NCBI RefSeq assembly: GCF_019175385.1
Contig: NC_083340.1
Span: forward strand, 9,994,336-10,058,335
Source: Lycium barbarum
Taxonomy: Eukaryota; Streptophyta; Magnoliopsida; Solanales; Solanaceae
Direction: 5' to 3'
DNA: 64,000 nt
Shown here: piece by piece, positions 21,486 to 30,999 of the stretch
Layout: the number at the start of each line of letters is the position of its first letter
How positions within the stretch are numbered: the first letter of the stretch is position 1
The notes under the pieces: generated by a model
What the model was told of the DNA's origin: nothing
What the model saw: the letters and a program-made list of their open reading frames with translations, nothing else
The model's database searches: none
Program-made: the position numbers and the translations under genes

Positions 21486-21497
21486 AATATATATACT
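21486..21497 (-). promoter_or_regulatory. proximal TATA box of ERF copy A
   Basis: On the minus strand AGTATATATATT lies about 95 bp upstream of the ATG, giving a predicted leader of about 60 nt. A second TATA tract at 21661-21675 lies beyond the tRNA remnant. Confidence 0.6.
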
Positions 21498-21514
21498 CTG
21501 ACGAGGATGAATAT

Positions 21515-21572
21515 GTTGAGATGGCCGAGTCGGTCTAAGATGCCAGATCAAGGTTCAAATTCAATCTTAACA
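21515..21572 (+). pseudogene. shortened tRNA-Leu(AAG)-like sequence, copy A
   Basis: GTTGAGATGGCCGAG followed by GGTCTAAG is the acceptor and D-arm of a plant tRNA-Leu. The sequence enters the anticodon arm and then jumps to the T-arm (TTCAAAT) and the 3' acceptor strand (TCTTAAC). The lost segment lies between two GGTTC words of the normal gene, so deletion across that repeat explains it. The acceptor ends still pair (GTTGAGA with TCTTAAC, one G/T). It is not a working tRNA. It is antisense to the ERF. Confidence 0.75.
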
Positions 21573-22144
21573 ATATTTTTCTGCTTAAAAAAAAGTGAAG
21601 AAGAATGAATTTTTCAATGAAGCTTTGTAAGTGTTTGATGAAGAGTGGATAGGGAAGTGCAAATATATATATACTGATGAAGATAAGGAAATTGTCTGAA
21701 GATAATTTTGTTTGTTATATTTTGAAGGTTCCTTTCTGGTGCTTGAGGTCTACGAACGAAGCTTCGGTCAAATAGATGATTGACTTTAATAATTTTCAAA
21801 GGATTGGGTCTTCTTTTGTTTCTGAAAAAAATACTATAATAAAAAAAATTATTATTCTTTTCTCATTTTATCCTTAATAATAATTGTTCTTAAAGATCAC
21901 AAACACCTCAATTAGGGTAAAACAGTTGAAATCCCTCCAAATTAATACTATACTACTTTTTAAAGGGTGTAAGTGAGAAACACAACGCATAATTTGTGGC
22001 GGAGAGAATAATCATATTTCATTTCTTTATTAGGGATTTCCAATAATTGGGCAAGAAATTTGAAAGTGCTAGTCATTATTAAGCAATGGTTATTGCCTTA
22101 AGCAGGTAAAAACACAAAATTAATAAATTAATGACATATGTTAT

Positions 22145-22841
22145 TGTATACGGTAGAAACCGGATATGAGTCATATCCGGAGAAAATATGGATCGGAGGA
22201 AGAAAAGGGCCGGGAGTTTGAACGAGGGGCGTCACACCTTCCCGGATAAGCGCTTTAATCGAAGCTGAGCAGAGGCGCCCTTTGGTCCGGTCTCTGTGCC
22301 ACCGATGGTTCGGGGACTCTTCCCGAGGGTTCATCACCGTTGATCCGGACACCGTTTGCCCGTGTATCCGTTGGTCCGTTATGACCGTTGCTGAAGCGCA
22401 CCAGTGGTGTCACGTCATGGTTGGCCACCAACTATGCGTGTGTCAGACGGCGCCGTCAGTCCAATCCCACCAAATCCGTGCAGGGGCTGTCCTTTTTTAT
22501 TGTTATTTTATTAATTCATATTGTATGAGGCCCATGGGCTCACTGCTATAAATAGGGCATATCTACCTCCCTTAAGGGGGTTGGGCTCTTCTTACTTTCC
22601 AAGAACATTTGTAACAAAGGAACTCTTGTATACTAATTCTTCCATCATTTAATTCGGCCAAGGACGCCTGTCATTGTGATTAGTGCATTTCATCTATCAA
22701 GTATCATACATTGCTCACTAACCTCTATATATCGCTAACCTTCAAATATTTTGTTTTCTTTGTCTAGTACACATCAAGAACAAAACACATATCCTATACC
22801 CACCTATAAATTTAATTGATTACCCGAATCCGGGGTAAACA
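22145..22841 (+). mobile_element. solo LTR (697 bp) upstream of ERF copy A
   Basis: It starts TGTATACGG and ends GGGGTAAACA, flanked by GTTAT on both sides (22140-22144 and 22842-22846). The corresponding place in copy B (near 35279) has no insertion. TATA box CTATAAATAG at 22546-22555 gives plus orientation. It lies about 750 bp upstream of the ERF ATG. No internal region remains. I cannot name its family. Confidence 0.85.
22160..22180. promoter_or_regulatory. palindrome with central TGAGTCA in the solo LTR
   Basis: Two perfect 10-base arms (CCGGATATGA and TCATATCCGG) surround one G. The centre TGAGTCA is the GCN4-type bZIP site. Position is 15 bp inside U3. Confidence 0.6.
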
Positions 22842-22928
22842 GTTATAACTAGTATTTTTTCAGAGATAGTTGATAAAGTAAATATACATATGACGCGCGC
22901 TAAGTAGTTTTGTTTTTCTTTTTCAAAA

Positions 22929-22930
<2 letters not shown>

Positions 22931-22975
<45 letters not shown>

Positions 22976-23200
22976 GAGGTTTTTCATAAAAAAGTGTATC
23001 TTTTGAATAAATGAACATCATATCATCTCAGTATATTTATATCCCATGTTGATATAATATTTTTTGGGATATATATATTATATATAATGATGGTATCATA
23101 GAGGTTTTTTTCATAGAAAAGTATATCTTTTGAATAAATGAACATCATAACATCTCAGTATATTTATATCCCATCTTAATATAATATTTTTTGAGACATT
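22931..23200. repeat. (TA)n microsatellite and a 125 bp tandem duplication
   Basis: A TA run of about 40 bp (22931-22971) is followed by two copies of a block containing TAGAGGTTTTT, TCTTTTGAATAAATGAACAT and CTCAGTATATTTATATCCCA (about 22972-23096 and 23097-23200). Confidence 0.75.
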
Positions 23201-24959
23201 TCAAATAAATAGTTTCAAGGACACAAAAGTAAAAAGAATATGATCCGATAATTATTTTATTTTTAGGAGACACGTCGTTCTTTCCTATTATTTTTTCGCC
23301 CAGCATCCAGCCAAAAACCAGAAGCAGAGAGGCTGCTTATAATTTGTCTAAGTCAAACGAACGTGACATATATTAAGGAAAAATCTTGACCCCACAACAA
23401 TCAAACAATACGTGCATGTTGAACCCACTTGTCTTTCATTCAACGTAATCAGCGAAGCACAAAAATAGTCAACAGACAACATGCAAATGGTAGACATAAG
23501 GACGTAGATAGGAAACTGATGGATATGTCCTATGTCTTAATTTTCATTCAGAATGAAGACATCCGTTCTTTCTTGAGGTTAACGTAATAAGTATTAAAAT
23601 AATTTCAGAGGCGTTCGTCTGACGATTTTATTTGGGGAAACAATATTTAAAATACCTTTAAAAGTCGATTTGAGTCGCTCTGTTTTAATTTATATCATAC
23701 TTTTTTTTAATTCTATTCAAAAGAATACACATGTTTTAATATAAAATAATTTAATTTTACACTTTTTATTTTATCTCTGAATGTTATGACATATTTAAGG
23801 TTGTAATTTTCAAAAGTTTAGTCTCTGATTCATTTTACTTGACCCTTATAAAAAAAATTGATTTTCCTTTTCTACTTGTCCATTTGAACACATATATCTT
23901 ATTTTCTTTCAATACTACCTTTAGCGTTAAGGTTAAATAAACATATAAAGTAATCGCAGTCAAACTTAGATTTCCAAACTTAGATTTCCAACACATGCAT
24001 AATTACAAAGGTTATTTGTAAAATAAATCCCTAATAAATAGTTTCTTAAGCAGATGTCAAGTCAACAAGTGTCGAGTAGAAAGCTAGCGACGAAATGAAA
24101 ATTTTAGATCATAAGTTTTAAAAGTGTTTTATTCTTTCTTAAATTTCATACCACTTTAATCTATATCATGTGAGTTAGAAAATGATGGGAATAAATTTCA
24201 AAATTCTTCAGTTTTTATTAGGGTTTGATTTGTTAGAGGTTTTTAGATTTGACGAGGTATTTTTAATACATTTTACTAGTATCATTTGCAGTCAAACGAT
24301 CCATTTCACTTGCTCTTCTTTAGTGCCAAGAATCCATGTTGACATGTATATTTAATAGTGATAATGTTTTAGACAGATTGACTTTGAATTTTTCTTTGGA
24401 CTTTGATGCAGTTTCCTCAAGTAACTTTTGACGTCAACGTTGTTATTTCTTCTCTGTTGGAACTGTTTAATTAATGCCAAATCAGTAGTATTTGATAAGA
24501 AAAAGAATTTCAACCCCTCAAATCTGCCATTCACGTGCAGATTTGGAGGTCAGATGGAATGCTATTTCTTTTTCCATTTACCAGGTTCAATTTCTCCAGC
24601 TAAAAATAGAAAGATGAAAATTACAAGAAATTAAAGAAAGACTCTCATTAAAAGGTGAAATGAACACTGTGACACTAAGTGAATAGCGGGCATATCTTGT
24701 GAACTTGAGTTATGTAATTATAAAGCTCTTCATGACTTTTATCACTCATGCCAATCTGGGAGTCGCCTAAGGTGCCATCTACACCTCAACTTCTAAAGCT
24801 TTCCGGCCCACAAGCCTGCCAATGCTAGTTGACCTGCCCTCATAATCTTCCGTCAAGGACATCACATAAACTTATCAGCGATTTTAAAAGAAATCTTGTG
24901 TTTTTTTTTTACTTCGAAAGAAAGAAAATTCCAGCCTAAACTAGGAATTTTTATCGACT
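23201..24959. other. AT-rich intergenic sequence
   Basis: No gene recognised. A segment near 23660-23900 (GTTTTAATTTATATCATAC ... TTTACTTGACCC) looks like a decayed MITE of the kind common in this plant group. A 68-residue open frame at 24428-24634 has no supporting feature. Confidence 0.35.
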
Positions 24960-25110
24960 AGCTAGAAGGTAATCCAACCTAAAATAAAGCTTGGAGTTTT
25001 TAGTAGGAAGCAGTCTCCCTTCAATTGACCTTACAGGGTGCAAATTTGAATTGGTTGGGGCTCCAAAACGAACACGGGTTGGGGAAAAATAAAAATAAAA
25101 ATAAAAACTA
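24960..25110 (+). mobile_element. SINE-like 3' part
   Basis: The words GGTAATCCAACCT, GACCTTACAGGGTGCAAATT and GGTTGGGGCTCCAAAACG in this order resemble the 3' body of tRNA-derived SINEs of Solanaceae. It ends in (AAAAT)n. No tRNA-like head was found, so it is a truncated copy. Confidence 0.45.
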
Positions 25111-25633
25111 ACACACATTTTACTGGAACACGTTTTAATAGGTTATTGCAGAGGCAGCAATAAACGGTAAGGATTGGGAGAAAACAGCCACTGCAAATAA
25201 AGTTTTAACCTTAGTGCATGGACTTACGGTAAGTAATTGTTTTCCTTTAATCAATATTGTTTACAATGTTCTGAACAATATTGTTCAACAAACTAAACTA
25301 ATTATTAGTACATTCAATTAAACTTTACTACTTACAGTATTTTTTATTGATTCAAGAACTTATAAGCAAAGAGTTGGTCCTCATGCGTAAGCAAGCAACT
25401 TAAGAAAGCCTAACAAATTTAAAGCAGCAGGCATATCTCTGTAAATTGCGGCTTAATTTGGACAGCAATTGAAAACATCCTCTATACGAATCGACTGATA
25501 ATTCATAATCATCATATATTTTGTTACATTATAAAATTAGAAGTATTGCTTATTGTCACTTCAGATTTGGATAAGCTGCGAACAGCTCAGGTGAGGAGAT
25601 AACGGTGATAATGGCGGGAGGTTAACTATTCCG

Positions 25634-26368
25634 TTACAATTCCAACTTGACGGCGTTAAAGGCCATAACTCTTCCTCTTCCCTTACTTTCTTCACTCTCT
25701 TCTCTCAGGTAATTCTTCCCCTGCATCTCCAATGGAAAATTCAGTATTGCTTTACTTCCACGCATTGTAAATGAGGCTTTATCGTAAGCCTTAGCTGCTT
25801 CAATTGCGGTTTCAAATGTTCCTAACCAAACCCTAGAACCACGTCGTTTTGGATCGCTGATCTCCGCCGCATACTTTCCCCAGGGCCGCCGTCTCACTCC
25901 TCTGTAATGTTGCTTCTTCTCTTCGATTTTCGAAACTATTGGATTATTCGATTGAGTCGAATTGCCGAAATCGATCCACTCGAACTTCTTCACCCGAGGT
26001 AAATCAATTTTCAGTGAAGGTTTCCTATCAATAACTTTACTCGATTCAAACTGAAAGCATTTGCTTTTATTTTCCTCGTAATCGGAGCTTGAAATCGACG
26101 GCTCCGATTCGATTTTGATGAAATTTGTTCTGTTATGCTCTGAATTTGCTGATTCAGAGCTCGAATTCGAAATTTCGTATCCAAATTGAAAGAAATCAGC
26201 GGAGAAAAAATCAAAAGAATTCAAGCTACCCGTCGCAGTATTATTACTAAACTCACTAGTACTAGTACTAGTTAGTTCCGCCCCAAATTTCAAAGTTTTC
26301 GGGGAAAATTCTCCCAGGAGATGATTTCTAATTTCCTCCAGTGCAAAATATTCATTAAAACATTCCAT
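25634..26368 (-). CDS. AP2/ERF transcription factor, group IX, copy B with altered C-terminus
   Basis: A 244-residue paralogue of the copy at 20508-21392 with the same start ([18 protein letters not shown]), the same KKFEWIDF motif and an AP2 domain at about 154-214 ([19 protein letters not shown]). An ACTAGT repeat expansion gives TSTSTSE in place of TSTSE. After NYLREE the frame differs from copy A: the linker is shortened by a deletion that is not a multiple of three, and the protein ends [11 protein letters not shown]. The codons for PLTPSSW and PLSPLS are still present downstream, in the other frame. It is therefore either a recent knock-down of the C-terminal module or a DNA-binding form without it. 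DNA-binding residues look intact. Confidence 0.88.
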   Translation of the reverse strand: MECFNEYFALEEIRNHLLGEFSPKTLKFGAELTSTSTSEFSNNTATGSLNSFDFFSADFFQFGYEISNSSSESANSEHNRTNFIKIESEPSISSSDYEENKSKCFQFESSKVIDRKPSLKIDLPRVKKFEWIDFGNSTQSNNPIVSKIEEKKQHYRGVRRRPWGKYAAEISDPKRRGSRVWLGTFETAIEAAKAYDKASFTMRGSKAILNFPLEMQGKNYLREESEESKGRGRVMAFNAVKLEL

Positions 26369-26427
26369 TACAAATCCAAATTGAGAAAAAGAAAAGATAG
26401 AGAGAAAGCGAAAACGAGGATGAATAT

Positions 26428-26485
26428 GTTGAGATGGCCGAGTTGGTCTAAGATGCCAGATTAAGGTTCAAATCCAATCTTAACA
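26428..26485 (+). pseudogene. shortened tRNA-Leu(AAG)-like sequence, copy B
   Basis: Same shortened tRNA-Leu as at 21515-21572, here closer to the normal gene (GAGTTGGTCTAAG, CAGATTAAGGTTCAAATCC). The acceptor strands GTTGAGA and TCTTAAC pair. It lies between the only TATA tract of copy B and its ATG, so it should be transcribed as antisense within the mRNA leader. Confidence 0.75.
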
Positions 26486-26580
26486 ATATTTTTCTGCTTA
26501 AAAAAAAAAAGTGAAGAAGAATGAATTTTTCAATGAAGCTTTGTAAGTGCTTAATGAAGAGTGGATAGGGAACTGGAAAG

Positions 26581-26592
26581 ATATATATATAC
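26581..26592 (-). promoter_or_regulatory. TATA box of ERF copy B
   Basis: AGTATATATATA on the minus strand, about 213 bp upstream of the ATG. Copy B lacks the closer TATA tract present in copy A, so its predicted leader is about 180 nt. Confidence 0.55.
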
Positions 26593-27049
26593 TAATGAAG
26601 ATAAGGAAATTGTCTAAAGATAATTTTGTTTGCTATATAGTTTGAAGGTTCCTCTCTGGTGCTTGAGGTCTACGAACGAAGCGTCGGTATAGAAAATTGA
26701 CTTCAACAATTTTCAAAGGATTGGGTCTCCTTTTGTTTCTGAAGCGTTGGATCAGCTGATTTTTTGGAAGACAAGGAAGATCAACGGTGAAGATTTGTCA
26801 TGAGGTAAATTTAACCACGTTGTCCTTTCAATTGTTTGTTTGTACGGCCCAATTCTCAAATTATCAAATCATTCGTACTTTTTAAAAATTGTTGTCTCAT
26901 TTGTCATTTTAGAAGTCGAAAACTAAACTTATTATTCTTTTCTCATTTTACCCCTAAAAATAATTGTTTTTAAAGATTATAAACATCTCAATTAGGGCAA
27001 AACAGTCAAAATTCCTCCAAATTAATACTACTTTTTAAAGGGTGTAAGT

Positions 27050-27629
27050 TGTGGCATTTTTCATTAATGAGAATTACAAAGAAAAAAGTTACATATTCAT
27101 CCTCTCGGATTGATGGAGTAGATGAATGCAAAGTAAAAGTTCACATTCATTCAAATGACGGTTTGTTAAAATGTAACTTCTTAGATGAAAAAATTTTAGC
27201 TTTTCAGAAGATGTGAAGTTACTTGTCTTTATGAGAATTTTGTCATTAAAGCAAGTATCACGTCATTAACCCCATTTGGCTTCTTACGAATGAAAACGTA
27301 GATGATGCGCCTATTTAAGGAACATCATTTGTGAACTAAATACACACCAATTCTCTCATTATCTCAAATACTCTGTCCTTCCTTGGCTTCCTTTCTTTGT
27401 GAATTTCTGGGCAATTATTTTGTGCAACTCCAAACTTCCAACCACTAGTGCAAGTGTTTGGGAGTGCTGTGGAACCTTGGGGAGTGACTGGCTATGAACG
27501 ATATGCACCGGAGTCGGGCCAAAAATCGCTTTCAAGGCAGTGGCTTGCCACGACACAGCGATCCAAAATGATAAGTTGATTCTATCCTTTTGTTCAATTT
27601 TCTGGTTGATATTGTTAATATTTCCAACA
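27050..27629 (+). repeat. 5' LTR of the Copia element (580 bp)
   Basis: TGTGGCATTT...TTTCCAACA, with a TATA-like CTATTTAAGG at 27311-27320. It lies head-to-head with ERF copy B, about 680 bp upstream of its ATG. Confidence 0.9.
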
Positions 27630-28834
27630 ATTTGAAAGCGATTTTTCCTATACAATATTAATCGGTAGTATATGGAGAGGTAAAATAATTTTATACATAT
27701 TATGGTGATGAAAGGTAAAATACTTTTATATCTTCTCTAAAGAATGTGGTCATGAAAACAAAAAACTAATGGATTGATTCCTTATGATGGATGCCTTAAT
27801 TTAAAATGTTTGAAATTGACAAATGTTTGTCCATCATAAACAATTACAAAGAAAAAGGAAATAAATTACAGAAGAATACATGGTGAAACATCATAAAGTT
27901 TCATTAGTTTACACATTAAATGTTTGGAGTTATGGACATGGAAAAATTGAGAGTTGTGATTGTTAATTGTTATTAAAGATAGAAGTTGAAAAAGAAATGT
28001 GAGCTATGGAGGTCTTTTTAAGGAGATATGATTTACATCTTTAACTTTGAGTTAATTGGAAACCATTCATGTTTTGCAGTATCCTTGAAACCGTCTGATA
28101 GCACAGTTTCAGGAAAACTAATAAATGAATAGTGAATTAATGCCAAAGTTAGATTACGAATCTTGCACTTGGTATACATGAAGGAAACCGAGAGAACAAT
28201 AATTTTCTTTGGGAATGTAATTGTCATATTACAACGAGAAGACAAAGACAACCCCAAAAGTGCAAGGAAAAAAAATGGCAAAAATCGAGTTCTATTTTCT
28301 TACAACTCCACTCTTATTTACTTATGAATTTACCCTTGTGTTGCATAAAAAATACTAGTGATATAAATGTTAGGGTAGATGATTCATTTTGTGATGATCT
28401 TAAAATGCCTAATATATATGATATGCTTATGGTGATATGCAATTTCATTATATTGTTTAACGTGAATTTGTTGCATAATAGATCATGTGGAGTTTAACTA
28501 CAAGTTATGGAATGATGTGAAATATTTAAGTTGGAAGGATCACATCTATACTTGATCGGTGTTCTATAATGTTTTGACTGTGTGAATAAATGGTATTTAC
28601 ATTTAACTCTTATCTTAAGGTTGGTGAACCTTTGTGATAATTTTAATATTTCTTGTGAAGTATGTTTGATAACTGAAAATGTGAATTTATCTAGATGTTG
28701 TCTCTTCCAAAAGAAAAGGCCTATATATATATATAGACAGGAACAATCATCCCATCAGATGGCTAGCTTAAAATGCTCCAACGTATGACAATCAATGAGA
28801 TTAAAGAACAATGAGAATAAAGAGACTGATGTCT
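27630..28834 (+). other. Copia internal region, no recognisable coding
   Basis: This is where leader and gag should be, but only short random frames are present. Probably decayed or replaced. Confidence 0.4.
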
Positions 28835-29820
28835 AGGGGTGTACATGGATCGGGTTGGTTCGGATTTTTTAAAGACCAAACCAAACCAATTGCATCGGGT
28901 TTTTAAATTTATAAACCAAACCAAACCAACAAAAGTCGGGTTTTTCAACCTCGGATTTTCTCGGTTTTTTCGGGTTGCTCGGGTTTTTCGGGTTTTTTTC
29001 CGGTAACGTCTTCATACAAAACATATAACTTATACTTCAAATATTTCTTTAGTCCTAGTAAGATACAACGATCTAATAAAGATATTTATTAAGAAAATAA
29101 CACAAAACGTGATGAGAGATGACATTGTACTAAAATATTCAACGAAAAAAATTAATGAAATTGCATAAAATAAAATTATCATAATCTAAAAGTACTAAGT
29201 CATGCTACAATAAATACAACTAATTTATAAGGCATGTAAAAAATGATCATAATCTAAAAGTACTAAGTCATGCTAAAATAAGTAAGACTACTAAGTATTA
29301 ATTACATGACTAAGTATTAAAGAAAAAAATAAAATAAAATTATGCATTTTCACTTTCTGAACTAATATAAAACTAAAGAATAGATATTAAAATTATTGGC
29401 ATTCCAGTGTTAGATATGAATTTCTTTTGTTAGCATTAGTATTGATTTGATTTTTGTTGAGTTTTATTTGAGTTACTAATATCATTGGGCTATAAAACTT
29501 ATTAAACCATTCAAAAGTCTAATTCCAAGCTTGAAATAATATGTTAAAAGACAAAAAATTATGAAAAAGTTAAAGAAACATTTATAAATTACATTATAAA
29601 TAAATATTTCTATGTATAAAATGTGTTTGAAATTTTATAAATGTAATGTCGGGTTGGTTTGATTCGGTTTGACTTTTTTTAGTTAAAACCAAACCAAACC
29701 AATAGTGTTCGGGTTTTTTTTTTAAAACCAAACCAAGTCAAACCAAACCACTAGTCGAGTTTTTTTCTCGGGTTGGTTCGGATTATCGGTTTGGTGCGGT
29801 TTGTCGGTTTGTCTATCTGT
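28835..29820. mobile_element. word-repeat element (AACCAAACC / GGGTTGGTTCGG type), unclassified
   Basis: It begins AGGGGTGTACATGGATCGGG. Both ends are made of short related words (ACCAAACCAAACC, GGGTTGGTTCGG, TCGGGTTTTT) occurring on both strands, around an AT-rich unique core. Such elements are widespread in dicot genomes; the superfamily is not clear to me. Confidence 0.6.
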
Positions 29821-30074
29821 TACAAATCATATTCTCAACATTATGTAACTGTCATTCAAGGCTATTCATCAATGGACAGTGACCATTTGAGTTAAGAATT
29901 CAAAGGCTATTAATGGCTAGTTAAATGTGGTTTGTTACAAATGCTAATAAAGGGTCTATTATAATAATGGCTATTAACCATGGCTATAAAAGGATAAAGA
30001 ATGTGTTAGTAAACAATGAGCTTGTTGTTAATACATCTGACACCCGTGTTTATTCTTGGATGGTAGGATAATAT

Positions 30075-30594
30075 GAGCCCGTTTGGATTGGCTTATAAGT
30101 TGCTTATAAGTCGTTTTCAGTTTTTTTGAGTGTTTGGCTAGCCAGCTTAAAGTTATTTTGTGCTGAAAATAAGCTCAAAAAAATAATTGAGCCCATTTGA
30201 CTTAGAGCCCGTTTGGATTGGCTTATAAGTTGCTTATAAGCTGTTTTCAGCTTTTTTGAGTGTTTGGCTGGCCAACTTAAAGTCATTTTGTGCTTAAAAT
30301 AAGCTCAAAAAAATAATTGAGCTCATTTGACTTAGCTTATCTAAAGCAGCTTATAAGCTGCCAAAAAAAAATAAGTTAGACTATCTCAACTTATTTTTTT
30401 TAGCTTATAAGCTGTTTGCAGCTTATAAGCATAAGCCCATCCAAACAGGCTCTTAGTTTATCTAAAGCAGCTTATAAGCTGAAAACAGCTTATAAGCCAA
30501 AAAAAAAAGTTAGACTACCCCAACTTATTTTTTTTAGCTTATAAGTTGTTTGCAGCTTATAAGCTGTTTAGCATAAGCCCATCCAAACAGGCTC
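30075..30594. mobile_element. Tourist-like MITE with a second copy inserted into it
   Basis: The inner copy 30205-30452 (248 bp) has termini GAGCCCGTTTGGATTGGC and, inverted, GAGCCTGTTTGGATGGGC, flanked by TTA on both sides. The outer copy is split into 30075-30204 and 30453-30594 and flanked by TAT. A three-base TTA-type duplication and these termini fit PIF/Harbinger-derived Tourist MITEs. Confidence 0.75.
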
Positions 30595-30600
30595 TATATT

Positions 30601-30994
30601 ATGATTATATGTCTGTATGTGGATGACATGTTAATATTTGGCCCTAAGTGTGAATGTTGTTAATGAAACAAAGAACTTTTTATCTTCTCAATTTGAAACG
30701 AAAGACTTAGGAGAAGCGGATGTGATTTTAGGGATTAAAATGGAACTGCTAATGACTTCTCGTTATGTCAGTCTCGCTATATTGAGAAAATATAGGAAAA
30801 AGTTGATTGTTTTGATGTAGTTCCTGTGAGGATTCCCTATCATTCTAGCATATATCACTTGAAAAAGAATAAAGCTTCTAATGTTTCCCATGAATTATAC
30901 TCAGCTTGATATAATTTATGATGTTAGCAGATTGAGCAGGTATATTCATAACCCTATTTGAATGCTCTTCATCATTTGTTAAAGTACTTGAGAC
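30601..30994 (+). pseudogene. Copia reverse transcriptase fragment
   Basis: It encodes the catalytic YVDDMLIFG (30616 onward). After a frameshift near 30645 it continues NETKNFLSSQFETKDLGEADVILGIK, then another break, then LNALHHLLKYLRRT up to the solo LTR. This is the C-terminal half of a Copia RT. Several stops make it non-functional. Confidence 0.85.
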
Positions 30995-30999
30995 GTACT

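Larger units (their letters stand above)
21437..21690. repeat. duplicated leader/promoter segment flanking the tRNA remnant in copy A
   Basis: GTAAGTGTTTGATGAAGAG plus the following TATA-type tract occurs twice, at about 21437-21510 and 21594-21690, on either side of the shortened tRNA-Leu. Copy B has only the outer one. Confidence 0.75.
20446..22930. repeat. segmental duplication copy A (holds ERF copy A)
   Basis: It matches 25484-35385 from downstream of the ERF stop to AAATCT after GACGCGCGCTAAGTAG, once a solo LTR (22145-22841) here and a Copia element (27050-35114) there are set aside. Each copy is then about 1.8 kb. The small differences (indels, microsatellite changes) mean the duplication is not very recent. 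Confidence 0.85.
25484..27049. repeat. segmental duplication copy B, left part (holds ERF copy B)
   Basis: Homologous to 20446 to about 21978. It is interrupted at 27049 by a Copia element and resumes at 35115-35385. Confidence 0.85.

Noticed and set aside
21393..21551. 53-residue N-terminal extension of ERF copy A
   Set aside because: It overlaps the TATA tract and tRNA remnant, is not conserved in copy B, and the shared start MECFNEY fits the family.
21515..21572. functional tRNA-Leu gene
   Set aside because: The anticodon arm is cut and the variable arm is missing; too short to fold as a tRNA.
24428..24634. 68-residue frame with a hydrophobic start as a secreted peptide
   Set aside because: No consistent signal peptide plus cysteine pattern, no homologue recognised, and an AT-rich chance frame is likely.
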